Positions 7,843 to 15,741 of a DNA stretch of 39,666 nt are shown piece by piece (position 1 is the first letter of the stretch; each line of letters starts with the position of its first letter). Below the pieces are notes generated by a model. That model saw only the letters and a list, made by a program, of their open reading frames with translations. It was not told where the DNA came from and did no database searches. This DNA comes from Siccirubricoccus soli. Its GTDB lineage: Bacteria > Pseudomonadota > Alphaproteobacteria > Acetobacterales > Acetobacteraceae. Position numbers and translations under genes: made by a program. The stretch spans positions 1 to 39,666 of the forward strand of contig NZ_JAMZIK010000090.1 of NCBI RefSeq assembly GCF_024178315.1, written 5' to 3'.

Positions 7843-8835
7843 TCATTCGATGCGGATGCCCGCCGCCCTGATGACCTCGCCCCAACGGGCGGTCTCCTGG
7901 CGGATGACCTCGGCCAGCTCCGCCGGCGTGCCTCCCATCGGTTCGAAGCCCAGCTCCTGGAAGCGGCTGCGGAAGGTGGCTTCGTTCAGGATCGCGTTCA
8001 TCGCCGTGTTGACGCGCTCCACGATCGGCTGCGGCAGACCAGCGGGGCCGGTGATGTAGTTGAACGGCGCAGCGTCGAAGCCGGGCAAGGTTTCCGCGAC
8101 GGCGGGCGTGTCCGGCAGGCTCGCGTATCGGGCCGGCGTGGTGACTGCGAGCAGGCGCAGGCGGCCTTCGCGGATATGCGGCAGAAGCGCGGGCATCCCG
8201 TCGAGGGACATCTTCACCTCGCCCGACAGCAGCGCCTGAACATTGGGGCCGGTGCCGCGGAAGGGCGCGTGGGCGATCTCGATCTTCGCCATGACGCGCA
8301 GCATCTCGCCGGCGAGATGCGAGGTCGAGCCGACGCCGGAACTGCCGAAGAAGAGGGTGTCCGGCTGCCGCTTGCACAGCGCGATCAGCTCGGCGACCGA
8401 ATGGGCCGGCACGGAAGGATGCACGACCAGCAGGTTCGGCGTGCGCATGATGTTGACGATCGGCGTGAAGGCCCGGTCCGGATCGTAAGGCAGGCTTGCC
8501 ATCATGAAGCGGTTGGTCGCCTGCACGGCGGGCGTGCCGAGAAGCAGCGTGTAACCGTCGGGAGCCGCCTGGGCGACGGAAGCCGCGCCCACCGTGGCGC
8601 CGCCGCCGGGGCGGTTCTCCACCACCATCGTTTGCCCCAGCGCCGGGCCGAGCGCATTGGCGATCAGGCGTCCCAGCAGGTCGGAGGTTCCACCCGCAGC
8701 ATAGGGCACGACAAATCGGATGGGGCGATCGGGCCAGCTCGACGCACGAACGACGACCGGTGCCAACGGCATGGCCGAGGCCGCGGCAAGAACGGCGCGG
8801 CGGCCGATCCGGTGCGAGGCGGGCTGAGCGGGCAT
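7843..8835 (-). CDS. Bug/TctC family tripartite tricarboxylate transporter substrate-binding protein
   Basis: A 330-residue periplasmic solute-binding protein of the Bug (TctC) family. An N-terminal export signal starts with GRR followed by a hydrophobic run ending near VVVRAS; the twin Arg could be a Tat signal. The mature part begins WPDRPIRFVVPYAAGGTSD, the family's N-terminal ligand-loop signature. VVENRPGGGATVG and PDGYTLLLGT are also typical. These proteins bind carboxylates or amides, but the ligand cannot be told. The start at 8835 was chosen because GAGGG lies 11 bases upstream; ATGs at 8859 and 8877 are possible. No TctA/TctB membrane genes are near, the usual orphan situation. It is divergent from the enoyl-CoA hydratase gene. 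Confidence 0.92.
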   Translation of the reverse strand: MPAQPASHRIGRRAVLAAASAMPLAPVVVRASSWPDRPIRFVVPYAAGGTSDLLGRLIANALGPALGQTMVVENRPGGGATVGAASVAQAAPDGYTLLLGTPAVQATNRFMMASLPYDPDRAFTPIVNIMRTPNLLVVHPSVPAHSVAELIALCKRQPDTLFFGSSGVGSTSHLAGEMLRVMAKIEIAHAPFRGTGPNVQALLSGEVKMSLDGMPALLPHIREGRLRLLAVTTPARYASLPDTPAVAETLPGFDAAPFNYITGPAGLPQPIVERVNTAMNAILNEATFRSRFQELGFEPMGGTPAELAEVIRQETARWGEVIRAAGIRIE

Positions 8836-8924
8836 CTGTGGGCGTTCCCTCACTGGCATTCTTGCCGCGGACGGCAAATTTGGCGCTTCCTCTGGAAGCG
8901 TTCTGGCGGCATCATCGACCCTAC

Positions 8925-8938
8925 TTACCGTTCGGTCA
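8925..8938. promoter_or_regulatory. Candidate TetR operator between Bug and enoyl-CoA hydratase genes
   Basis: The core ACCG-TT-CGGT (8927-8936), flanked by TT and CAA, is a near-palindrome. It resembles operators of TetR-type repressors of acyl-CoA metabolism, which often contain ACCG/CGGT half sites. It lies in the 159-bp divergent gap, 59 bases before the hydratase start, and a TetR gene is the second gene of that operon. The assignment is inference. Confidence 0.35.
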
Positions 8939-8994
8939 ACGCCTCCAGATCGAGACGCCGAACGTCATCACATCAGGCACCGGATTGAACCGAC

Positions 8995-9771
8995 ATGCAG
9001 GACTTGCAGACCATCAAGCTGGACGTGCAGGACGGCATCGCCCTCGTCGTCATGAACAACCCGCCGGTCAATGCGCTCAGCCGGCAGCTCAATGACGAGC
9101 TGACCGCGACCTTCGACTGGATCGGCGACATGCCGGAGATCCGCGTCGCCGTCCTTGCCGCGGAAGGCCGTGTCTTCTGCGCCGGCGCCGACCTGAAGGC
9201 GCGGGCCGAGAAGCCGATGGGCCCCGGTGACCTGCCCGCGCATTCGCGCCGTACGCGCGAGTGCTTCCATTCCATCCGCGAATGCGCGAAGCCGGTCATT
9301 GCCGCCGTGCAGGGCCCGGCGCTCGGTGCCGGCCTCGCCATCGCAGCGTCCTGCGACATCCTTTATGCTGGCGAAGCCGCTGTCATTGGCCTGCCGGAGA
9401 TCGATGTCGGACTTCTGGGCGGCGGGCGTCACGCAATGCGCCTGTTCGGTCACTCCCGCACCCGGCGCATGATGCTGACGGGCTGGCGCGTGCCGGCGCA
9501 GGAGTTGTACCGGCAGGGTGTTGTCGAGGCCTGCCTGCCGACCGCCGATCTGCTGCCCACCGTGATGGAGATCGCGCGGACCATCGCCGCCAAGAGCCCC
9601 TCCGCGACCCGCCTGGCCAAGCATACGCTCAACACCATCGAGGACATGAGCCTGCGCGACGGCTACCGCTATGAGCAGGATATGACCGCCGCGATCTCCG
9701 CGACCGAGGATGCGCACGAAGCGCGACGTGCCTTCGCCGAGAAGCGCCCGCCGGTCTTCAAGGGTCGCTGA
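8995..9771 (+). CDS. Enoyl-CoA hydratase/isomerase family protein
   Basis: A 258-residue crotonase-fold enzyme. The oxyanion-hole segments are FCAGADLK and GPALGAGLAIAASCD. The catalytic-Glu segment GLPEIDVGLLGGG is present, supporting hydratase-like or related acyl-CoA chemistry. Members hydrate, isomerise or cleave acyl-CoA thioesters in fatty or aromatic acid degradation, and the exact substrate is unknown. The next genes are a TetR regulator, starting one base after this stop, and the stump of a CoA-transferase. Together they suggest a small acyl-CoA catabolic operon since disrupted by an IS. The ATG has no strong Shine-Dalgarno. Confidence 0.9.
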   Translation: MQDLQTIKLDVQDGIALVVMNNPPVNALSRQLNDELTATFDWIGDMPEIRVAVLAAEGRVFCAGADLKARAEKPMGPGDLPAHSRRTRECFHSIRECAKPVIAAVQGPALGAGLAIAASCDILYAGEAAVIGLPEIDVGLLGGGRHAMRLFGHSRTRRMMLTGWRVPAQELYRQGVVEACLPTADLLPTVMEIARTIAAKSPSATRLAKHTLNTIEDMSLRDGYRYEQDMTAAISATEDAHEARRAFAEKRPPVFKGR

Positions 9772-9772
9772 G

Positions 9773-10405
9773 GTGGCCGAACCCCAGCAGAACGAAGGCC
9801 GCGACACACGACGCCTCATCGTCGAGCGCGCGGCTGAGCAGTTCGCGCTCTGGGGTTACGCCGGTGCGTCCATCAGCGACATCGCGGCGGCAGTCGGGGT
9901 TTCCAAGCCGGCGCTCTACTACCACTTCAGCGACAAGGAGGAGATCTATACCGAGATCGTCACCTCCGTCCTGTCGCAAATGCGCGCACGCGCCGAGGCG
10001 GCTGTCGCCGCGCAGCCGGACGCCCCGGCGAAGCTGCGCGCCTTCATGCGGGTGCATGCCCAGTACCTGCATGAGAACGAGCACGCCTACATCGCCGCGC
10101 AGCTCGGCTTCCGCGGCCTGAGGGCCACGGAGGGGCGCGGCCGCGCCTTGGAGCTGCGCGACCGGTATGAAGCGGTGCTCAAGGGTATCATCGCCGAAGG
10201 CTGCCGCAGCGGCGTGTTCCGTCTGACGGATCAGCGCGCCGCGGTGATGCTTGTGCTATCGGCGCTGAACTGGATGGCACGCTGGTACCGGTCCGACGGC
10301 GAGACGCCGGCTGCGGAGTTCGCGGACCGCTACTGCAACATGCTCCTGGACGGCTTCCGGCCGCGCGACCCGCCGCGCCCGGCCAGGCGCAAACGAACCA
10401 TCTGA
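9773..10405 (+). CDS. TetR/AcrR family transcriptional regulator
   Basis: A 210-residue regulator from a GTG start. The N-terminal helix-turn-helix carries SISDIAAAVGVSKPALYYHF followed by SDKEEIY, the standard TetR DNA-binding region. The C-terminal ligand domain is helical and ends in a basic tail. The GTG lies one base after the hydratase stop, suggesting translational coupling. An ATG at 9710 inside the hydratase gene would add 21 residues rich in Arg and Ser that are not part of the fold. It probably controls its own operon and binds an acyl-CoA; the near-palindrome at 8927-8936 is a candidate site. Confidence 0.9.
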   Translation: MAEPQQNEGRDTRRLIVERAAEQFALWGYAGASISDIAAAVGVSKPALYYHFSDKEEIYTEIVTSVLSQMRARAEAAVAAQPDAPAKLRAFMRVHAQYLHENEHAYIAAQLGFRGLRATEGRGRALELRDRYEAVLKGIIAEGCRSGVFRLTDQRAAVMLVLSALNWMARWYRSDGETPAAEFADRYCNMLLDGFRPRDPPRPARRKRTI

Positions 10406-10444
10406 TCACCGCCTGCTTCACGGAAGACAGCCGCGGCTGGTCCG

Positions 10445-10531
10445 TTGTCGCATATCCGCGTGCTCGACCTGAGTCGCATCCTCGCCAGCCCTTGGGCCGA
10501 ACAGATTCTGGCGGATCCGAGCGCCGAGGTG
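10445..10531 (+). pseudogene. 5' stump of a CaiB/BaiF-type CoA-transferase
   Basis: From a TTG start, 29 codons match the N terminus of family III CoA-transferases: the segment IRVLDLSRILASPWAEQ, followed by ILADPSAEV, is the usual opening before the VIKVE strand. At about 10531 the reading passes without a stop into IS481 transposase sequence, so more than 90% of the enzyme is missing. No other part of it occurs in the window. It starts 39 bases after the TetR stop and was probably the third gene of that operon. Confidence 0.75.
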
Positions 10532-11310
10532 AGCCACTCCCTCCTGCCGCTGGATGACGGCCTCCATGCCTTGCAGCCCTCGCTGCCGCACCTGCCCCGA
10601 TCCTCGCTGCACCGCTGCCCGCAGCGCCATGGCATGGCCGTGCTGTCCGAAGCGGATGGCACGAAGGTGAAGCGCTCCTGCTGCAAGGCCTGCCCGATCG
10701 GCTTCTTCCACATCGGCATTGCCGAGGTGCACACCGAGGAAGGGCGCCTCTACCTCTTCCTCGCCATCGACCGCACCTCGAAGTTCGCCTTCGTGCAGTT
10801 GCACGAGTGGGCAACACGCCGCATCGCGGCCGACTTCCTCCACGCCCTGGTCGCCGCTATGCCCTACCGTGTTCACCTCGTGCTCACCAACAACGGCACG
10901 CAGCTCTTCGACCGCACCCCGAGCACCGAGGAAGCGGAGGCCGCCGCCGAAGCCTATCGGGCAGCCAGAGGCGAACCGCAGCTCTGGCTCATCCACGCCT
11001 TCGGTCACGCCTGCGACAAGCACGGCATCGAGCACCGCACCCCGGAGCCCGCGCATCCGTGGACGAATGGCCAGATCGAGAGCATGAACCGCACCCTGAA
11101 GGACGCCACCGTCCGTCGATACCACTACGGCAGCCACGACGAGCTTCGGCGGCGCCTCCAGCTCTTTCTCGACGCCGACAACCATGCAGGGCATCTGAAG
11201 ATCCTGCGTGGGCTCACCCCCCCCCTACGAGCTTGTCTGCAGAGCCTGGACAGAACAGCCATCCAGATTCATTTCAGATCCGACCCGCTACACCCTGGGG
11301 CAAGACATCC
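10532..11310 (+). mobile_element. Truncated, inactive IS481-family transposase
   Basis: The frame running on from the CoA-transferase stump matches IS481 transposases: PSLPHLPRSSLHRC, then PIGFFHIGIAEVHTEEG, AIDRTSKFAF, LTNNGTQ and HPWTNGQIESMNRT. In the usual catalytic DDE set the first Asp (FHIDIAEV) is Gly here and the second (LTDNG) is Asn; only the Glu of NGQIE remains. About 85 N-terminal residues are absent. At a run of nine C (11217-11225) the frame is broken: one C fewer restores PPYELVCRAWTEQPSRF. No natural stop or terminal repeat can be seen at either end, so the element is dead and cut at both sides. Confidence 0.82.
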
Positions 11311-11311
11311 G

Positions 11312-11366
11312 GAGCAGCCTCCGACCTGATGGATCACGGCGCGATCCATCAGGTCGGAGGCTGCTC
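11312..11366. repeat. Perfect 24-bp inverted repeat with 7-nt loop
   Basis: Arms 11312-11335 and 11343-11366 are exact reverse complements around loop ACGGCGC. The right arm forms the last codons of rpiA (minus strand). The left arm ends the plus-strand chimeric IS ORF, so both reading frames finish in the same residues, PEQPPT. RNA from either strand would form a very stable stem, which could act as a bidirectional terminator between converging genes. There is no T-run on either side. Confidence 0.85.
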
Positions 11367-12056
11367 TGGCCCAAGCCAACCGACATCCTTGGCGCTGGCC
11401 ACAATGACGCGCCAAGCCAAGCCGAGGAACAGCCCGGTTTCGACCACGCCAATAACGTCGCGCAACCGACGATCAAGCGCGGCTGCATCGTCGATCTGCC
11501 CCGGACTGCAGTCGGCGATGTGATTGCCGCCGTCGGTCAGGAACGGGGCTCCGTCCGTCGCGCGTCGCAGCACCGGATGCATGCCGGCTGCCTCGAGGCG
11601 CGCGAAGGTCGCCTGCCAGCCAAAGGCGACGATCTCCACGGGAATGGCTCCGCGCCCGAGACGGTGCACAAGCTTGGACTCGTCCACCACGACCAGCATG
11701 CGACGACTGGCCGCGGCGACGATCTTCTCCCGCAGCAAGGCGCCACCACGTCCCTTGATCAGGGCGAGCGATACGGGCTCCACCTCATCGGCGCCATCAA
11801 TCGCCAGGTCCAGCCGGGTATGGGCGGCGAAGTCGGCCAGCGGCACGCCGAGCTGGCGCGCGAGCCCAGCGGTCCGCGCGGAGGTGGGCACGCCCGAAAC
11901 CCGTAACCCTGCCGCGACGCGCACCGCCAACGCATGCAGGGCCAGCTCCGCCGTGGAACCGCTGCCGAGGCCGAGCACCATGCCGTCCTCGACTTCCGCA
12001 ACCGCCGCCTCGGCCGCGCGCCGCTTCAGGGCGTCCTGGCCGATCATGCCGCTCAT
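11349..12056 (-). CDS. rpiA: Ribose-5-phosphate isomerase A
   Basis: A 235-residue enzyme interconverting ribose-5-phosphate and ribulose-5-phosphate in the non-oxidative pentose phosphate branch. Signature motifs are all present: GLGSGSTA (29-36, phosphate loop), DGADEV (87-92), KGRGGALLREK (101-111, with the catalytic Glu110) and DESK. Its ATG overlaps the pgl stop by 4 bp. It is the last gene of the operon that begins with tkt. The final residues GPEQPPT are encoded by an arm of a 24-bp inverted repeat, so the natural C terminus may have been replaced. Confidence 0.95.
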   Translation of the reverse strand: MSGMIGQDALKRRAAEAAVAEVEDGMVLGLGSGSTAELALHALAVRVAAGLRVSGVPTSARTAGLARQLGVPLADFAAHTRLDLAIDGADEVEPVSLALIKGRGGALLREKIVAAASRRMLVVVDESKLVHRLGRGAIPVEIVAFGWQATFARLEAAGMHPVLRRATDGAPFLTDGGNHIADCSPGQIDDAAALDRRLRDVIGVVETGLFLGLAWRVIVASAKDVGWLGPEQPPT

Positions 12057-12760
12057 CTTCCCATGGCCGCCTGATCGGCGAAGACCGTGACGGCGCCCTT
12101 CGGCCGCACCCTGGCGGCCGGCAGGGTGGCATCGCCCTCGAGCAACTGCCGCAGGATCGCCCGCTTCTCGGCACCGCTCACCAGGAACGCCACCGCACCG
12201 CTGTCCTCGAGCGCGGGGTAGGTGAGGGTGATTCGTGGCTCCGGCCTAGCGCCGACCACGGCCACAACCCAGGCGCTGCGCTCCGCCAGAGCAGCCGTCC
12301 CCGGGAACAGCGACGCGGTGTGCCCGTCCGGACCAAGGCCGAGCAGCTGCACGTCGAATAGTGGCTCCCCCGGCCGCTCCGCCGCGAAGGCGCGGAGCTC
12401 CGCCTCGTAGAGCCGGGCGGCCATCTCGGGCGAGCCGCCGTCCACCGGCACGGGGTGCACATTCCCGGGCGGAATCGGGACCTGCGCGATCATCGCCTCC
12501 CGCGCCATGCGCTGGTTGCTGTCCGGATGGTCCGGCGGCACGCAGCGCTCGTCGCCCCAGAACAGGTGCACACGCTCCCACGGCATCCGGTCCCGCCAGG
12601 GCGCTGCGGCCAGCCGCCGGTACAACCGCTCCGGCGTGGAGCCGCCCGAGAGCGCCAGCGAGAAGCTGCCTTGCTTGGCGCTCGCCTGTTCAATCAGCCA
12701 GGCAGCGACCCGCTCGGCCAGGGCATCGGGGGCGGCCAGGACCTCTATTGCAGTGGTCAC
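12053..12760 (-). CDS. pgl: 6-phosphogluconolactonase
   Basis: A 235-residue enzyme hydrolysing 6-phosphoglucono-lactone, the second step of the oxidative branch. Family motifs are LALSGGSTPERLYRRL, FWGDERCVPPDHPDSNQRMA and LLGLGPDGHTASLFPGT. The GTG start at 12760 is supported by GGAGG 9 bases upstream. The frame is open to 12868, but that extension lies over the rpe remnant. The start overlaps the rpe remnant's stop (GTGA) and the stop overlaps rpiA (ATGA), so translation is coupled on both sides. Confidence 0.95.
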   Translation of the reverse strand: MTTAIEVLAAPDALAERVAAWLIEQASAKQGSFSLALSGGSTPERLYRRLAAAPWRDRMPWERVHLFWGDERCVPPDHPDSNQRMAREAMIAQVPIPPGNVHPVPVDGGSPEMAARLYEAELRAFAAERPGEPLFDVQLLGLGPDGHTASLFPGTAALAERSAWVVAVVGARPEPRITLTYPALEDSGAVAFLVSGAEKRAILRQLLEGDATLPAARVRPKGAVTVFADQAAMGR

Positions 12761-13203
12761 CCCAAGTGCCTCCCGCCACTGCGCAGCGCGGCGATGGCCG
12801 CCGCGTGGAATATTGCCGGGCCGGCGACGAGGATCTCCGCCCCGCGATATCGGGGCTGATCCCGCCATCGGCCTCGATCAGGGGGTCGCGGCCGAGCAGG
12901 TCGCTCACGGTCCGGAGCCGGCGGCTCTTCGGCAGCACCCGCTTGGCGGCCTCGGGCGCTGGCGCCGGCAATGCCGTCTGGGTGCCGCTCGGGCTCGGTG
13001 CTCATCAGCTGTGCCTCGACCGGCCTGCACCTCGCGGCCCGCACCGCGCCGATGGCGGGCGTGCCCAAATTGGTCTCGGGGATGAAGCGGCTGTCCAGGA
13101 CGTCCACATGAATCAGGTCGGCCTCCGCCTGGGCGGCCGCGCGGACCTCCTCCGCCAGCCGGCCGAAATCGGCGGCGAGGATCGGGGCGGCGACCTGCGT
13201 CAT
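12757..13203 (-). pseudogene. rpe: Degenerate ribulose-phosphate 3-epimerase
   Basis: Its ORF is open for 148 residues but is not a working epimerase (normally about 220). The N terminus (APILAADFGRLAEEV, LIHVDVLDSRFIPETN) and the C terminus (GAEILVAGPAIF...IAALRSG) are Rpe-like in one frame. Between them the Rpe-like strand LIEADGGISPDIAG is found only in another frame (about 12860-12970). So two compensating frameshifts occurred, and roughly 85-95 central residues, including the phosphate-binding NPGFGG region, are missing. The start overlaps the HAD stop (ATGA) and the stop overlaps the pgl start (GTGA). The open frame therefore still links the two functional neighbours. An active Rpe must be encoded elsewhere. 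Confidence 0.78.
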
Positions 13204-14027
13204 GCCGGCGCCCCGTCCAGGAAGAAGCGCTCGACCGCGCGGGCGAAGCCCTCGTCGTCGTACGAGGCGGTGACGGCGTCGGCCTGGGCCTGGACCTCGG
13301 GGCTGGCATTGCCCATGGCGATGGCGAAGCCGCTGCGGCGGAACATCAGCACGTCGTTGGGCTGGTCGCCGATGGTGGCGATCTCGCCCTCGGGGATGCC
13401 GAGATGGCGGGAGAGCCACTCCGCCACGCCGCCCTTGTTCGCCTGCGGGTGCGTCACGTCGAGATAGTAGGGCTGCGACCGCGCGGCCGAGGCGGCGCTG
13501 CCGAGCGCCTGCTGCACCGCGCCTTCGCAGCGTGCGACCAGGTCGAGATCGTCGCTGATACCGACCAGCTTCGCCGCATGATCCAGCGCGGAATCGAGGT
13601 CCGCCGTGACCTTCGGCGGGAACTTCACCGTCCACTGCTCCCGCGCGACATGCGGCGCCCCGGGATCGCGCAGCAGCCAGTCGGTCCCGGCATAGACCCA
13701 AAGGTCGAGGCCGTGGTCGCGGATGACCGATGCCGCATGTCGCGCCGCTTCGGCCTCCAGGGTATGGCCCTCGATGACCGACATGTCCGGCGCGACGAAC
13801 AGCCCGCCATTGAAGCCGGCGATGGGCAGGTCGAGCGCCAGCGGCTCGATCAGCATCGCCATGCCCCGGGGCGGCCGGCCCGAGGTGATGGCGAAGCGCA
13901 CGCCACGCCCCCGCAGCGCCCGGACGGCCCGGGTCGCGCGTTCGGTCAGCACCTTGTCGTGGGTCACCAGGGTGCCATCCACATCGGCCAGGAGCAGCGA
14001 CAGCCGGGAGGGGCGCGGTCGGCTCAT
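13200..14027 (-). CDS. HAD-superfamily (Cof-type, IIB) phosphatase
   Basis: A 275-residue haloacid-dehalogenase-fold hydrolase of the Cof subfamily. Motif I is DVDGTL (nucleophile and acid Asp), motif II the Ser in FAITSGRPPRGM, motif III Lys in NKGGVAEWL and motif IV GDQPNDVLMF. A large cap domain fills the middle (about 85-185), as in class IIB. Such enzymes dephosphorylate sugar phosphates or other small phosphate esters. Its place in a pentose phosphate operon suggests a sugar-phosphate substrate, which is inference. It overlaps both neighbours by 4 bp. Confidence 0.9.
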   Translation of the reverse strand: MSRPRPSRLSLLLADVDGTLVTHDKVLTERATRAVRALRGRGVRFAITSGRPPRGMAMLIEPLALDLPIAGFNGGLFVAPDMSVIEGHTLEAEAARHAASVIRDHGLDLWVYAGTDWLLRDPGAPHVAREQWTVKFPPKVTADLDSALDHAAKLVGISDDLDLVARCEGAVQQALGSAASAARSQPYYLDVTHPQANKGGVAEWLSRHLGIPEGEIATIGDQPNDVLMFRRSGFAIAMGNASPEVQAQADAVTASYDDEGFARAVERFFLDGAPA

Positions 14028-14203
14028 GACACACGCCTCGGCGCGCGTGGCAGGAGGACGTCCCGCACCGCCGCGGCGAGGCCGTCCGCGTCGCAGGAAA
14101 GGGTGACCGCCGCCGCCTCGGCCTGCACGGCGGCGGGCGCGTTGCCCATCGCCGCCAAGGTCCTGTCCACGCCGGGCACCGGCAGGCGCATGGGCGAGAT
14201 CAT
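14024..14203 (-). pseudogene. C-terminal remnant of a second HAD phosphatase
   Basis: A 59-residue ORF sits between zwf and the intact HAD gene, overlapping each by 4 bp. The segment LAAMGNAPAAVQAEAAAVT and the tail DADGLAAAVRDVLLP match the end of Cof-type HAD enzymes, and also the end of the adjacent intact gene (AMGNASPEVQAQADAVTAS). The catalytic motifs I-III are gone. It is best read as the stub of a tandem duplicate that was deleted while the coupled start and stop were kept. Whether it is translated is unknown. Confidence 0.65.
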
Positions 14204-15741
14204 GCGAGCTTCAGCCATTGGCGGCCGTCGCGCGCCAGCAGCGCCTCGGCGCCGGCAGGGCCCTCGCTGCCGGCGGCGTAGTGCTCGATGGCAGGCGGCG
14301 ATGCGAGCATGGGCTGCACGGCAGCCCAGCCGGCCTCCACATTGTCCGCTCGCTGAAACAGGCTCGCATCGCCGATCAACACATCGTACAGGAGGGTTTC
14401 GTAGCCGGTGCTCGGCTCGGCCTTGAACCAGTCGGCATAACGGAAGTCCATCCTGACATCGGCGAGGTGCAGCGCCGGGCCGGGCTGCTTGGCGCTGAGG
14501 GCGAGCGAGATGCCTTCGTTCGGCTGGATGTGCAGCACCATGAGGTTGGGCGTCATGCAATCCACCGGCGTCTCGCGGAACATGGTGTAGGGCGCCGGCT
14601 TGAACTGAATGGCAATCTCGGTCCACCGCGCCGCCAGCCGCTTGCCGGTGCGGATGTAGAAGGGCACGCCGGCCCAGCGCCAGTTGTCGATCTGCAGCTT
14701 CATCGCGACGTAGGTCTCGGTGCCGCTGTCGGGTGCCACGTTCGGCTCCTGGCGATAGCCGGGGACCGGTGCGCCGCGCAGCATGCCGGCGTCGTACTGG
14801 CCGCGCACCAGGTCGCGCGCCAGCTCCTCCGGGCTGAGCGGCCGGATCGCCTGCACGACCTTGGCCTTCTCCGCCCGCACCGCATCGGCTCCGAAATTGC
14901 TTGGCGCCTCCATGGCGGTCATGGCGAGCAGCTGCATCATGTGGTTGGGCACCATGTCGCGCAGCGCCCCGGTCGTCTCGTAGAAGCGCCCGCGCCCCTC
15001 GACTCCGACCGTTTCGGCCGCCGTGATCTGCACATGGTCGATATGTTCACGGCGCCACAGCGGCTCGAAGATGCCGTTGGCGAAGCGCAGCGCCAGGATG
15101 TTCTGCACCGTCTCCTTGCCCAGGAAGTGGTCGATCCGGAATACCTGTCTCTCCTCCACCAGGCTGAGAATCTGGGCATTCAGCGCGCGGGCGGAGGCGA
15201 GATCGGTGCCGAAGGGCTTCTCGATGACGACGCGGCGGAAGTCGCCTTCCTGCTCGCGCATCAGCCCGGCCTCGGCCAGACGCTCCACGATCGATCCGAA
15301 GAAGCGCGGCGCGGTGGCGAGGTAGAAGACGCAATTGCCGTGACCCCTCGCCTGCCGCACCGTAGCGAGGCGCTCGCCCAGGCGCTGGTAGGTGGCGGGG
15401 TCCTCGAAGTCGCCGGTGAGATAGAAGAGCCGGTCGCGCAGCCAGCCCCAGGCACGGCTGTTGAGCGAATCGGCCGCGAACTCGCCGTCCTGGTTGGCGA
15501 CGAAGCCCTGCATGGCCTCGGTCAGGTGCTGCCGGTAGGTCTCGTCGTTCCGCTCATTGTGGTCGACGCCGATCACCTCGAAACCCTCCGCCAGCAGCCC
15601 GGCGACGGAGAGATTGTAGAGCGCCGGTATCAGCAACCGCTTAGTCAGGTCGCCATAGGCGCCGAAGATGACGAAGCTGGCCGGCGGGGCCGGCTCGGCG
15701 CGGGCCAGCCGCGCCGGGTCCGGGCAGAGACGTTCCTTCAT
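14200..15741 (-). CDS. zwf: Glucose-6-phosphate 1-dehydrogenase
   Basis: A 513-residue enzyme, full length, catalysing the NADP(+)-linked (or NAD-linked) oxidation of glucose-6-phosphate that opens the pentose phosphate pathway. The N-terminal dinucleotide loop is GAYGDLTKR (27-35), EKPFG lies at 174-178, and the active-site signature RIDHFLGKE at 202-210. Its start overlaps the gnd stop and its stop overlaps the HAD remnant (both ATGA). Flanking genes supply the next two steps of the pathway. Confidence 0.97.
   Translation of the reverse strand: MKERLCPDPARLARAEPAPPASFVIFGAYGDLTKRLLIPALYNLSVAGLLAEGFEVIGVDHNERNDETYRQHLTEAMQGFVANQDGEFAADSLNSRAWGWLRDRLFYLTGDFEDPATYQRLGERLATVRQARGHGNCVFYLATAPRFFGSIVERLAEAGLMREQEGDFRRVVIEKPFGTDLASARALNAQILSLVEERQVFRIDHFLGKETVQNILALRFANGIFEPLWRREHIDHVQITAAETVGVEGRGRFYETTGALRDMVPNHMMQLLAMTAMEAPSNFGADAVRAEKAKVVQAIRPLSPEELARDLVRGQYDAGMLRGAPVPGYRQEPNVAPDSGTETYVAMKLQIDNWRWAGVPFYIRTGKRLAARWTEIAIQFKPAPYTMFRETPVDCMTPNLMVLHIQPNEGISLALSAKQPGPALHLADVRMDFRYADWFKAEPSTGYETLLYDVLIGDASLFQRADNVEAGWAAVQPMLASPPAIEHYAAGSEGPAGAEALLARDGRQWLKLA

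Noticed and set aside
9710..9772. Upstream ATG start for the TetR gene
   Set aside because: It would overlap the hydratase by 62 bp and add a Ser/Arg-rich tail; the GTG at 9773, one base after the hydratase stop, fits the TetR fold better.
11217..11225. Programmed frameshifting at the C9 run in the IS481 remnant
   Set aside because: The element has lost its N terminus and two catalytic residues, so a maintained recoding signal is unlikely; mutation or sequencing error is simpler.
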